The notes under the pieces are model-generated. The model searched no databases. It saw only the letters and a list, made by a program, of their open reading frames with translations, and was not told the DNA's origin. Of a stretch of 13,567 bases of DNA, positions 1 to 6,991 are shown piece by piece. The stretch covers positions 1 through 13,567 of the forward strand of contig CACZSA010000384.1 of assembly GCA_902783705.1 (NCBI GenBank), written 5' to 3'. A program made the position numbers and the translations under genes. Every line of letters starts with the position of its first letter. Within the stretch, counting starts at the first letter, position 1. This DNA comes from an uncultured Ruminococcus sp. (GTDB lineage Bacteria > Bacillota > Clostridia > Oscillospirales > CAG-272).

Positions 1-336
1 AATCACCAGAATGTAATACAGCCCCAGAAGGATGATATCCGGATCGACCTGGAACAGACTTCTCCGCCTGACCATCTGAACGACGCCTACGATGCCAAAG
101 CCAAAGCAAGTGCCAATCGGAACCAGTCCGAGCCAATCCGTAATCTTGTACATGAACATGTGAACTCCGGTAAGTCTGTGAAACCAGAGGTTGAACGCTG
201 CAAAGCCGATCCTGGTTCCCCCCGGGCCTGCCGCGTGTACGTCAACAGATTGAACCAGTACAGTCCACAACAGGAACACGATCAGCAAACTGATTCCTGC
301 CCTCAAGGTTGTTTTTTCATTTCGTCTCATTGTCAT
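1..336 (-). CDS. PAP2-family membrane phosphatase, N-terminal part (cut by window edge)
   Basis: The 112 codons present encode the start of a membrane protein. Residues about 14-33 form a first hydrophobic segment, a loop holds the WFHRLTGVHM and TDWLGLVPIG stretches, and hydrophobic segments follow at about 74-89 and from 101 on. This pattern resembles, from memory, the N-terminus of Clostridia PAP2 (phosphatidic-acid/undecaprenyl-pyrophosphate phosphatase-like) proteins. The catalytic motifs (KxxxxxxRP, PSGH, and the later SRxxxxxHxxxD) would lie beyond the edge, so activity cannot be confirmed. The ATG at 336 has AAAGGA four bases upstream; the ATG at 330 has the same site ten bases upstream and is an equal candidate. 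It has its own promoter and a palindrome at the transcription start. By my count the 336 bases are about 50% GC, with AGA, AGG and TTG codons, clearly unlike the GC-rich genes next door. Confidence 0.7.
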   Translation of the reverse strand, partial: MTMRRNEKTTLRAGISLLIVFLLWTVLVQSVDVHAAGPGGTRIGFAAFNLWFHRLTGVHMFMYKITDWLGLVPIGTCFGFGIVGVVQMVRRRSLFQVDPDIILLGLYYILVI

Positions 337-344
337 TTCATCCT

Positions 345-367
345 TTCTGTCAGGCCCTCTGACAGAA
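345..367 (-). promoter_or_regulatory. Perfect 9-5-9 inverted repeat at the PAP2 transcription start
   Basis: On the minus strand TTCTGTCAG and CTGACAGAA are exact reverse complements separated by AGGGC. The element sits between the -10 box (371-376) and the start codon (336), and its right arm touches the Shine-Dalgarno AAAGGA. The expected +1, around 364, falls within the left arm. This favours a repressor operator over a leader hairpin, although a shorter hairpin hiding the ribosome site is also possible. There is no T-run, so it is not a terminator. Confidence 0.7.
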
Positions 368-370
368 TCC

Positions 371-399
371 ATGATACAACAGATCGATGAGATTTGCAA
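371..399 (-). promoter_or_regulatory. Predicted sigma-A promoter of the PAP2 gene
   Basis: Minus strand TTGCAA (-35, 394-399), a 17 bp spacer, then TATCAT (-10, 371-376). The predicted start is about 28 bases before the ATG at 336. The -35 hexamer TTGCAA is shared with two other promoters in this window. A 10 bp perfect palindrome, AACGATCGTT (402-411), lies directly upstream of the -35 box. Confidence 0.65.
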
Positions 400-401
400 G
401 A

Positions 402-500
402 AACGATCGTTCACATCCGTGACACAAAGCGTGTCATCCAGTTAAGCAGTCCCCGATTATGCCCTCACTCACAGCTTCTCACATCTATAGAGTATATAGA
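402..500. repeat. Cluster of three short dyads between the phosphodiesterase gene and the PAP2 promoter
   Basis: This AT-richer spacer holds AACGATCGTT (402-411, perfect palindrome), TGACAC/GTGTCA around a 5-base centre (420-436), and TCTATA/TATAGA around a 5-base centre (484-500, just after the phosphodiesterase stop). None is followed by a T-run on the minus strand, so I do not call a terminator. They may be operators for the PAP2 promoter or weak transcript-end structures. The dyads are read directly; the roles are inferred. Confidence 0.4.
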
Positions 501-507
501 CCCCCGC

Positions 508-2088
508 TCAGTTCCAGTCGTAATACCCCGCGAGCACATCGACGTCCGCCTGACCGAACGCTTTATTGAAAATCAGAAGATCGTCCATGTGGACCAGCGC
601 GTCGTTGCCGGTGTTGATCTTATGCGAGGCGTCGTCGCCCACCGTGAACGGGAGCGCATCCATCGGAACATCCGCGAAAATCGCAGGCAGACGCATCGTC
701 TTCTTCAGCCTGAAGTTCAGATACAAGTCAATCGCGCATTCCCCTCTCCGGAATACGACCGTCGAATGCAGCCATCCTCCCGACACGTCGCGCAGATACG
801 GGATCTGAAATTCCTCATAGGAGTTCGGATCCGAGGTTTCCACGCCGATCCAGATCGCGGTATTCGTGAAGCCCAGCATAAAGCCGGGGCCGGAATCCGT
901 CATGGTCTTGGTCCCGCAGTAATAGGCCTCCGAGGCGGGAGCGTTGTCGATATTCAGCCATGCGCAGACCGTGAAGTCGTCCGTGCCGAATTTCACGTCG
1001 TCCGAGATCAGGCAGCCCGTCGCGCCGACCTCCGCGTTCGCACCGCGGACTCCGCTCGAATAGTATTTTACGTGCCCGAGTTCGGTAAACCGCGCCTTTC
1101 CCACAGCGTCCTCGGCGTTATCCTCGAAGAACATGGCGAGCTTGATCTCGTCCTCCGGGAAGCAGGACAGGAGCCCGCCCTCTCCGCGGAGATCGGGCTG
1201 AGGCTTCGGTTCGACGTCGCAGCGCCCGCCTTCCGGGAAGGTCACATAGGGACGTTCCCAGTCCGTGAAGACCCCCTCCGGCACCTGCGAGGAATAGCCG
1301 TTCAGATCCGGTTCCGGGATTTCCACCCCGAAAGCATACCGCACGATCGCGTTGATGTCCTTCGTCGCCGCGAAAAAGTCGTCCGTCTTCAAGACGGTCC
1401 TGCCGCGGAGGGCGAAGAAGATGTACTTCTCCGTATCGGTATAGCCGCCGTGGCCGTGCTTGAATCCGCCGTGGTCCGTGATCACGATGAAGAGCGTGTC
1501 CTCGAGGATCCCGGCCTGTTCGTAGGCATCATAAATCCTGCCCACCATGCCGTCCACGTTCGAGATGCAGTCGAGGTGTCCCTCGGTTCCGTAGCCGTGA
1601 TGGTGCCCTGCCCCGTCGGGATCGTCGATGTGAACAAACAGCAGATCGGGCTTCTTCTCCAAGACGCACTCCACCACCCTGTCCGCCGTGGTCGCGCCGT
1701 CGGGCGTGCTCTGCAGGAAGACGCCGATATCGTGTTCGATGATGCCGTAGTTGATCGGCTCCCAGTTGCTGACGCTGCACAGCACGCTGTCCGGATACGC
1801 GCGACGCACGGTCGTGAAAATCGACGGCAGTTCCCTGTTCGTGTATTCCTGCTGGCTGACCTTGCCGTTGGTCAGGCCGTGCACCTCCGGCTCCGCGCCG
1901 AGCAGCATCGCGCCCCAGTTCTGCGCGCTGATGGTCGGGAACAGGCTGATCGCGCGGTAGGTCTTCGCTCCGTTTTCGAAAATCTCATCCATGCGCGGCG
2001 TGGGCGTGTTCCTGCAGAAGGTTCCCATGCCGTCGATCCCGACGATCGCCACATGCGCGTAGCGCCGCTGATTCATATCTGCTTTCAT
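508..2088 (-). CDS. Alkaline-phosphatase-superfamily phosphodiesterase with C-terminal LamG-like domain
   Basis: A 526-residue protein. Residues about 10-255 match the type I phosphodiesterase/nucleotide pyrophosphatase fold: IDGMG (D19, metal), FPTISAQNW (T52, predicted nucleophile), DPDGAGHHHG (D158 and H162, metal), TDHGG (D205, H206) and H213. The family hydrolyses phosphate mono- or diesters with two metal ions, usually zinc. Residues about 315-520 look like a concanavalin/LamG jellyroll (FTVCAWLNI, GFMLGF, WLHSTVVF, HMDDLLIFNKAF), a fold used for glycan binding or as a structural cap. There is no signal peptide or membrane segment, so it appears cytoplasmic. It follows the UroD-like gene by 19 bp, and the upstream stop codon is part of its ribosome site TAAAGGAG, so the two are probably translationally coupled. 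The natural substrate is unknown; a phosphorylated sugar or glycan is an inference from the neighbourhood. Confidence 0.9.
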   Translation of the reverse strand: MKADMNQRRYAHVAIVGIDGMGTFCRNTPTPRMDEIFENGAKTYRAISLFPTISAQNWGAMLLGAEPEVHGLTNGKVSQQEYTNRELPSIFTTVRRAYPDSVLCSVSNWEPINYGIIEHDIGVFLQSTPDGATTADRVVECVLEKKPDLLFVHIDDPDGAGHHHGYGTEGHLDCISNVDGMVGRIYDAYEQAGILEDTLFIVITDHGGFKHGHGGYTDTEKYIFFALRGRTVLKTDDFFAATKDINAIVRYAFGVEIPEPDLNGYSSQVPEGVFTDWERPYVTFPEGGRCDVEPKPQPDLRGEGGLLSCFPEDEIKLAMFFEDNAEDAVGKARFTELGHVKYYSSGVRGANAEVGATGCLISDDVKFGTDDFTVCAWLNIDNAPASEAYYCGTKTMTDSGPGFMLGFTNTAIWIGVETSDPNSYEEFQIPYLRDVSGGWLHSTVVFRRGECAIDLYLNFRLKKTMRLPAIFADVPMDALPFTVGDDASHKINTGNDALVHMDDLLIFNKAFGQADVDVLAGYYDWN

Positions 2089-2102
2089 TTTTAGTCTCTC
2101 TG

Positions 2103-2110
2103 CTCCTTTA
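2103..2110 (-). promoter_or_regulatory. Ribosome binding site overlapping the upstream stop codon
   Basis: Minus strand TAAAGGAG: the TAA is the stop of the UroD-like gene and AAGGAG is the likely Shine-Dalgarno for the phosphodiesterase. The distance to its ATG (2088) is long, 14 bases, and is bridged by a purine-rich AGAGAGA. Coupled translation of the pair is the likely result. Confidence 0.5.
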
Positions 2111-3142
2111 GTCTGCTCCGAGATGATAATCCCCGTTGACGATCAGTTTTCTGTTTCCGGCGATCCGGAGTCCCCTCTCCAGCGGCATGCCGGAGCATGG
2201 TATGAGAAAGATGACCTGATCCTCCCGCAGCCCCGACGCGTAGAAGAGCAGATCCTCCGATGCGCGGTCGTTGAGCTGGACGCTTCTTAGGTGCGGCATT
2301 TTCGCAAACAGCGGAATGAGGTGTCCGTGGCTGCCGCAGAGGTGGATCATCCCCCCGTGCGGATAAGCCGCGAGCAGCGCGTCGTCCAGCGGCATGATGA
2401 ATTCCTCATACAGGGCCGGGGACACGAGCTGTGTGCTGCATCCGCAGAGCTGTCCGTATCCCGGCGGCTGTGTCCTGCCCCAGGAGATCACGGGCTGGAT
2501 GCGTTCGACGGGAAAACGGTCGAGATACCAGCGGTGCAGCCGGATCAGGACGTCGTTGATGATGCCGAGATCGCGCTTCGCCGCCTCCGGCTCCGTCATC
2601 ATCGCGATGAGGATCTCCTGCCCGTAGAGATTGATGGCGATGTTGAGCGCGCTGGCGATCGTGGGCAGGCCGAACAGGGGAACCGTCGTTCCGGCTGCGA
2701 AGAACGCCTCGGCGTATTCGCGGGCCATCTTCCATGTCGGGTCGTTCTCCAGATCCGGCTCCTTCAGCTCCCCGACCGGGTTCGACAGATAGAGGTTATA
2801 CCACTGCCCGCTCTTGAAGAAGACCTCCGCGCCGAAGATCCGGTCCACGAAGTGCACGCCGTAGAAGCCCTGCTCCACGCATGCGGGCCGGAACTGATCC
2901 TCCCGCAGCGCCCCGTCCATCCGTCCGGCGAGCGCGCAGAGATCCGCCTCCGCCATGCGCTCCGCGTCGTCGTACAGAGGCGCGCCGTCCGGGCCCCAGT
3001 CCTGATGCCAGCTGGAGATGCCGTTGAGGACCAGAGGGCCTTTCGCATCTCCCTCGAAGATGTCCCGCAGTTTTTCGAACCATGCGTTCTGGTTTTCGAG
3101 CCAGCCCTCGTCGCAAAGCCGTTCCATGATCTTCGGATCCAT
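2108..3142 (-). CDS. Uroporphyrinogen-decarboxylase-family protein (not a haem enzyme; methyltransferase-like)
   Basis: A 344-residue single-domain protein of the URO-D superfamily. Family-like landmarks include GDAKGPLVLNG near the N-terminus, the segment TQLVSPALYEEFIMP (about 237-251), and GGMIHLCGSHGHLIPLF (263-279). H267 and C269 form an H-x-C pair and C316 lies in IPCSGMP. Together they resemble the H-x-C...C zinc site of MtaA/MtbA-type corrinoid:CoM methyltransferases in the same superfamily. No haem genes are nearby. It leads a two-gene unit with the phosphodiesterase. The start at 3142 is chosen because AAGGAGG sits eight bases before the ATG; in-frame codons further upstream would overlap the promoter. 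Many such paralogues in gut anaerobes lie beside glycan genes and have no proven function. A C1 or methyl-transfer role is only an inference, and no corrinoid protein is present in the window. Confidence 0.85.
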   Translation of the reverse strand: MDPKIMERLCDEGWLENQNAWFEKLRDIFEGDAKGPLVLNGISSWHQDWGPDGAPLYDDAERMAEADLCALAGRMDGALREDQFRPACVEQGFYGVHFVDRIFGAEVFFKSGQWYNLYLSNPVGELKEPDLENDPTWKMAREYAEAFFAAGTTVPLFGLPTIASALNIAINLYGQEILIAMMTEPEAAKRDLGIINDVLIRLHRWYLDRFPVERIQPVISWGRTQPPGYGQLCGCSTQLVSPALYEEFIMPLDDALLAAYPHGGMIHLCGSHGHLIPLFAKMPHLRSVQLNDRASEDLLFYASGLREDQVIFLIPCSGMPLERGLRIAGNRKLIVNGDYHLGAD

Positions 3143-3193
3143 CGGATGTGCCTCCTTGTATAATCCCTTCCGTCCGTTCCTGCTGACGGCATC

Positions 3194-3222
3194 ATTATAG
3201 CATATCGCCGCCGGATGCGCAA
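3194..3222 (-). promoter_or_regulatory. Predicted sigma-A promoter of the UroD-like/phosphodiesterase operon
   Basis: Minus strand TTGCGC (-35, 3217-3222), a 17 bp spacer, then a consensus TATAAT (-10, 3194-3199) with an extended TG (TGCTATAAT). The expected start is near 3187, giving a leader of about 45 bases to the ATG at 3142. CCGTC and GACGG arms (3170-3174 and 3185-3189) form a loose dyad just downstream. The region between this promoter and the fucosidase stop (3223-3282) has only a weak hairpin. Confidence 0.75.
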
Positions 3223-3282
3223 GGGGAGACAGAATACGAAAATGACGCGGTTTCAGAACACCCCGGCACGCTGGGGCCTCCC

Positions 3283-4506
3283 TCACTCCGCCGTGAGCCG
3301 GACAACGGTGTCGATCGGGTCTCCGTGCTCCGGCAGGGTGATCCGGTAACCGGCGCCGCACCTCGTCAGAGTCAGGGCGGATGTCCCGCACGCTGCTCCC
3401 GTGAAAATTTTGCCGTCGGCAGGCGCGGGAAGGGTCAGCATGCCGTCCGCGGGCAGGTTCAGCACATGGAGATAGACCGTCTTCCCGTCCGGGGATTCCG
3501 TCGAGACGCCCCAGTCGTCTCTGGCGAGGAGCGCGTTCGGCGCGGTCACGTAGGATTTCCCCGGAACGGTGCCGTAGATCCCCTCATGCGCACGGAGCAG
3601 GTCTCCGAGTTCCCCGAGCAGCTCCCGCACGCCGTCCTCCCAGGTCTGGTCGATATACGGACCGCAGGACCAGGCGATGCCGGCGTTGAACTGCCCCTCC
3701 GTGGCGACGGTGCGGACGGAATAGCGATACAGGTTCCGCGCGTCCGTGGGGGCCTTGTGTCCCGCCGCCCACCAGCCGCCGATCTGCCGGTTGACCTGGG
3801 AAAAATGCGTGGGGAGCGTATCGGAATCGCAGCCCTCGATGGAGCCGTAGTACTCGGACACGGTGATATCCGAGAGCGGATGCCTCTGCGTATTCGCCGT
3901 CACGCCCGTATTCACGAAGATCACCGCGTCGGGATCGCATTCCCGCACCACCGCACACACGTCCGCCGTCGGCCCGCCCTGATCGAACCAGAAGCCCCGG
4001 ACGCGGCGTCCGTATTTCCCGTAGATCTCGCGGATCAGCTTTTTGAGGAATTCCATCCTCGCCGCGTCGTCGATCCAGCCCAGTCTCCGGAGGTCTTCGT
4101 CCCGGATGTCGTGCGCGTCGTTCGGCGGGAGATAGAACACCAGCGGGATCCCGTACCGGTCCAGTCCGTCGAGGAGCTTTGCGATGATGTCGGATTTCTC
4201 CGTGCATTTATGCGTGCATCCGGTCGCCTTCATGGTCTCGGACGGAAACAGCAGATTGAAGCCTGCGTGCGCGAGGGTGAAGACCACATACTCCGCCCCC
4301 ATGTCGTGCGCCGTCTGCGCGTACTTTTCCCCGTCGAACATCGCCGCCGCTTCTTCGGGCGAGGATGCTCCGCGGGAGCTGTCCCGGGAGTACCAGGTCC
4401 CTCCCCAGTTCGTCGATTTTCCGTCCGCATAGGTCGCGTAGGTGTAGTGCGTGAACAACCCCACGCGCGCGTGTTCGAAATAGGACCGATCAAATATCTT
4501 CTCCAT
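3283..4506 (-). CDS. GH29-type alpha-L-fucosidase, cytoplasmic
   Basis: A 407-residue protein with the GH29 pattern. The N-terminal ARVGLFTHYTYATY and WGGTWYSR stretches correspond to the family's GLFxHWG...EWY region. AEYVVFTLAHAGFNLLFPS is the usual second barrel strand. GRRVRGFWFDQGG carries the predicted nucleophile D175 in WFD, followed by RECDPDAVIFVNTG. A small beta-sandwich-like tail follows from about 330. The family cleaves terminal alpha-L-fucose from glycans with retention. The acid/base residue is not conserved across GH29 and I cannot assign it. At 407 residues it is short for GH29. There is no signal peptide, so it probably acts on imported oligosaccharides. The start at 4506 is set by GGGAGG five bases upstream, with about 105 bases of leader after its own promoter. 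The substrate is inferred from family only. Confidence 0.82.
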   Translation of the reverse strand: MEKIFDRSYFEHARVGLFTHYTYATYADGKSTNWGGTWYSRDSSRGASSPEEAAAMFDGEKYAQTAHDMGAEYVVFTLAHAGFNLLFPSETMKATGCTHKCTEKSDIIAKLLDGLDRYGIPLVFYLPPNDAHDIRDEDLRRLGWIDDAARMEFLKKLIREIYGKYGRRVRGFWFDQGGPTADVCAVVRECDPDAVIFVNTGVTANTQRHPLSDITVSEYYGSIEGCDSDTLPTHFSQVNRQIGGWWAAGHKAPTDARNLYRYSVRTVATEGQFNAGIAWSCGPYIDQTWEDGVRELLGELGDLLRAHEGIYGTVPGKSYVTAPNALLARDDWGVSTESPDGKTVYLHVLNLPADGMLTLPAPADGKIFTGAACGTSALTLTRCGAGYRITLPEHGDPIDTVVRLTAE

Positions 4507-4594
4507 GCTGTCCTCCCTGAACGGGTCCTCCCCGCCGCACTGATTTGTCACCAACCGCCGGACGATCGCTGTGCCTCCGCATCGAGCGCGTCCC

Positions 4595-4614
4595 GCGTGA
4601 ATAAGATATTCCGC
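4595..4614 (-). promoter_or_regulatory. Dyad at the transcription start of the fucosidase gene
   Basis: Minus strand GCGGAATA and TATTC-A-CGC pair around a TCT centre: GAATA/TATTC is perfect and the GCG/CGC extension needs one unpaired A. It begins almost exactly at the expected +1 (about 4612). It could be an operator for a sugar-responsive repressor or a stabilising 5'-end hairpin. Confidence 0.5.
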
Positions 4615-4618
4615 TGTG

Positions 4619-4647
4619 ATTATACCATATCCCGCGGCCTCTTGCAA
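4619..4647 (-). promoter_or_regulatory. Predicted sigma-A promoter of the fucosidase gene
   Basis: Minus strand TTGCAA (-35, 4642-4647), a 17 bp spacer ending in ATGG, then consensus TATAAT (-10, 4619-4624), giving the extended form TGGTATAAT. The predicted start is near 4612 and the leader runs about 105 bases to the ATG at 4506. Confidence 0.8.
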
Positions 4648-4717
4648 TGCGGTTCGGGCCATTTTTCCAGGCTGTTTTTTCGCGCCGCACCGCAGCCGTC
4701 CCGGAGCGAGGGCGGGC

Positions 4718-4760
4718 AGAAAAAGACAGCGGGCCCTCCCACGAGAACCCGCCGCCTGTC
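4718..4760 (-). terminator. Rho-independent terminator after the SpoIIE-type phosphatase gene
   Basis: In the minus-strand transcript GACA and GCGGG (with a four-base bulge between them) pair with CCCGC and TGTC; the apex holds a further CTC/GAG helix, and the stem is followed at once by TTTTTCT (4718-4724). It lies about 40 bases after the stop codon of the phosphatase and before the fucosidase promoter, so it separates the two units. Confidence 0.75.
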
Positions 4761-4798
4761 TATGTTGTGTGTCGTTGTATCTATACGAAGATCCGCCT

Positions 4799-6991
4799 TC
4801 ACGCGTCCTTTTTCTTTGTTCCGCCCGCCGCGGGGCCCTTGTATTCGAGGCAGAGCATGGTCAGATCGTCGAACTGCTCGGCCTCCCGGACGAAGGCGTC
4901 CACGGCTCTGCGCACGTTTTTCAGCACGTCCATGGGCGCGGCCTCCGGATCGCTGTTCAGGGCTTCCGTCATGCGGTCCGTACCGAACATCTCCTGACGG
5001 TCGTCGGTGGCTTCCGGCACGCCGTCGGTGTAGACGAACAGCTTCGCGCCGGGCTCCAGCGTGAGCTCGTATTCCCGGTACTTCATGCCGTCCATGCCGC
5101 CGATGACAAAGCCGTGGCGGTCCTTGTACATCTCGAATTTCCCGCCGGGCTTCTTGAACATCGGGTATTCATGCCCGGCGTTCGAGCAGGTCAGCTTTCC
5201 GGTGGAGAGCTCCAGAATGCCCACCCAAACGGTCACGAACATCTGCGCCTCGTTGCTCGAGCAGATCGCTTCGTTGGTCTTTGTCAGGATCTCTCCGGGG
5301 GATCCGCCCAGCATCGCGACGCTCTGCAGAATGATCTTCGAGGCCATCATGAACAGCGCGGCGGGAACGCCCTTGCCGGACACGTCCGCGATCACCACGC
5401 AGAGATGGTCGTCGTCGACCAGGAAGTAGTCGTAGAAATCGCCGCCCACCTCCTTGGCGGGGTCCATGCTGCCGATGACGTCGAAATCCTCTCTGTCCGG
5501 GAACGCGGGGACGATATGGGGCAGCATGGCGGCCTGGATCTGCGTCGCGAGGGAGAGCTCCGCACCGATGCGTTCCTTTTCCGCGGTGACGCGCCGCACG
5601 GTGTCCAGATAGCCCACCGTCTTATGGGAAATCGCCGCAAAGGATTGTGCCAGTTCCTCCACCTCGTCCCCGGTGCGGAAGGCGTCCTCCATCTTGAATT
5701 CGAGATTGGTTTCGCTCAGCTCCGCGATCCTCGCCGTGATGGTGTTCAGGGGCTTGACGATCCGTCTGCCCAGAACGACCGCTCCCGTCACCACCGCTGC
5801 AAGCAGAACGACCAGCAGTCCCCACATGAGCATCCTGCCCTGCGCGCTCTTGCTGCGGTAAGCGCCGACGGCCTCCGCCTGGATGTCCCTGTAGTCCTGC
5901 CGGAGCTGACGGACGGGCGCCGCCGCATCCTCCTCGCTGTAAGCCGCGATCAGGGTCCAGCCGACGGTCTCCATCGGCACGCCGATCATGTAATAGTTCC
6001 CGCTCTTCAGGGGCACCAGACGCACGCCGGTCTTCCCCCGCATCGCGTCCCGCACCAGCGCCGCGAGCGCCAGATCCTCCGATTCGCGCAAATCGTCGGC
6101 CTCCGCGGAGTTCATGACACGGAACACGCCCTTCTCCGCCGGAGAAAAGATCACATGCCCGCTCTGGTTGACGACCGCGAGAAGTCCGCCGTTGTCCGCC
6201 GACTCCTCAACGGACTGCTGCATATCGTTCAGATAGAGGTCCGCGCCCGCAACGCCGAGAAGCTCCCCGTCCTCGCCGTAGACCGGCATCGCGCAGGTGA
6301 CGCACAGATCCCCGGTGCGGTGGTCGAACTCCACGTCGGAAAAGACGAGCTCGCCCGCATCCACGGCCCGACGGTACCAGTACCGATCCGGCGCGTTGTA
6401 GGCGACATAGGACCCGTCCTCGTTGATCCAGTTGCCCGGGACCATATCGGCCATCAGTGTCGCGCCCTCCGGGAGGGTGAAGAAGAGGTTGTCCGAGCCG
6501 AACGCGGAACAAAGGGAAACCATCATATCCGACATGTTGGCGATCAGTCCCAGCCTGTCCGCGACCGCCGATTCCTCGAGCCCCTCCGCGAGAAGGACCT
6601 TCACGAACATCTCCCCGTCGTGCGCGGCGTCCGGCCTGTTCCACTCTGCGCGCGGAACCATGTCCGGATGGCTCAGCAGCTTCCCTGCATATTCGCCCGC
6701 CATCTGCACCCGGATCGCGAGATTCCGGAACATCTCGTCGATTCCCTCGGCCCTCTGAACGGTGAGCCGGTCCATGTTTTCCACAATGACCGTATCGATC
6801 ACCGCCGCCGTGGTCCGGGTCATGGAGGTGATCTGCCGATCGTTGGTCTCCTCGGTCAGATCCGAGAGCATCTTGCTCTGCGTCAGCATGGACGCGAGGA
6901 ACACCCCCACGATGACGAGTATGGAAATCAAAATCAGCGTCAGGACCTTGCTCTCGATCCCGCCGATGACCAGTCTTCTGAACTTTTTCAA
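4799..6991 (-). CDS. Membrane Cache-HAMP-SpoIIE (PP2C-type) serine phosphatase
   Basis: Counted from the TTG at 6991 this is a 730-residue sensor phosphatase. Order: short basic N-terminus, membrane segment about 16-36, a large extracytoplasmic double-Cache-like region about 40-350 (with DRYWYRRAV and GVAGADLYLNDM as typical Cache stretches), a second membrane segment about 388-409, HAMP about 408-460, a helical linker, and a SpoIIE/RsbU phosphatase about 500-717. Metal-binding acidic residues are visible in EVGGDFYD (D518), IADVSGKG (D536), YTDG (D656) and FDDLT (D708/D709). Such proteins dephosphorylate anti-sigma antagonists in response to an external ligand. No antagonist, anti-sigma or sigma gene is in the window. 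The TTG start has AGAGGTG six bases upstream. An in-frame ATG at 7060 has no ribosome site and would leave a leader of only about 10 bases. Promoter and terminator make this a single-gene unit. Confidence 0.92.
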   Translation of the reverse strand: MKKFRRLVIGGIESKVLTLILISILVIVGVFLASMLTQSKMLSDLTEETNDRQITSMTRTTAAVIDTVIVENMDRLTVQRAEGIDEMFRNLAIRVQMAGEYAGKLLSHPDMVPRAEWNRPDAAHDGEMFVKVLLAEGLEESAVADRLGLIANMSDMMVSLCSAFGSDNLFFTLPEGATLMADMVPGNWINEDGSYVAYNAPDRYWYRRAVDAGELVFSDVEFDHRTGDLCVTCAMPVYGEDGELLGVAGADLYLNDMQQSVEESADNGGLLAVVNQSGHVIFSPAEKGVFRVMNSAEADDLRESEDLALAALVRDAMRGKTGVRLVPLKSGNYYMIGVPMETVGWTLIAAYSEEDAAAPVRQLRQDYRDIQAEAVGAYRSKSAQGRMLMWGLLVVLLAAVVTGAVVLGRRIVKPLNTITARIAELSETNLEFKMEDAFRTGDEVEELAQSFAAISHKTVGYLDTVRRVTAEKERIGAELSLATQIQAAMLPHIVPAFPDREDFDVIGSMDPAKEVGGDFYDYFLVDDDHLCVVIADVSGKGVPAALFMMASKIILQSVAMLGGSPGEILTKTNEAICSSNEAQMFVTVWVGILELSTGKLTCSNAGHEYPMFKKPGGKFEMYKDRHGFVIGGMDGMKYREYELTLEPGAKLFVYTDGVPEATDDRQEMFGTDRMTEALNSDPEAAPMDVLKNVRRAVDAFVREAEQFDDLTMLCLEYKGPAAGGTKKKDA

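Noticed and set aside
2108..3142. HemE (true uroporphyrinogen decarboxylase, haem synthesis)
   Set aside because: The expected N-terminal RQAGR-type substrate motif is absent, no haem genes are nearby, and the H-x-C pair points to the methyltransferase-like side of the superfamily.
3255..3282. Intrinsic terminator after the fucosidase gene
   Set aside because: CCCC/GGGG around an eight-base loop (3261-3276) gives a weak four-pair stem followed by TGTTCTG, not a T-run. The transcript may run on into the UroD-like operon.
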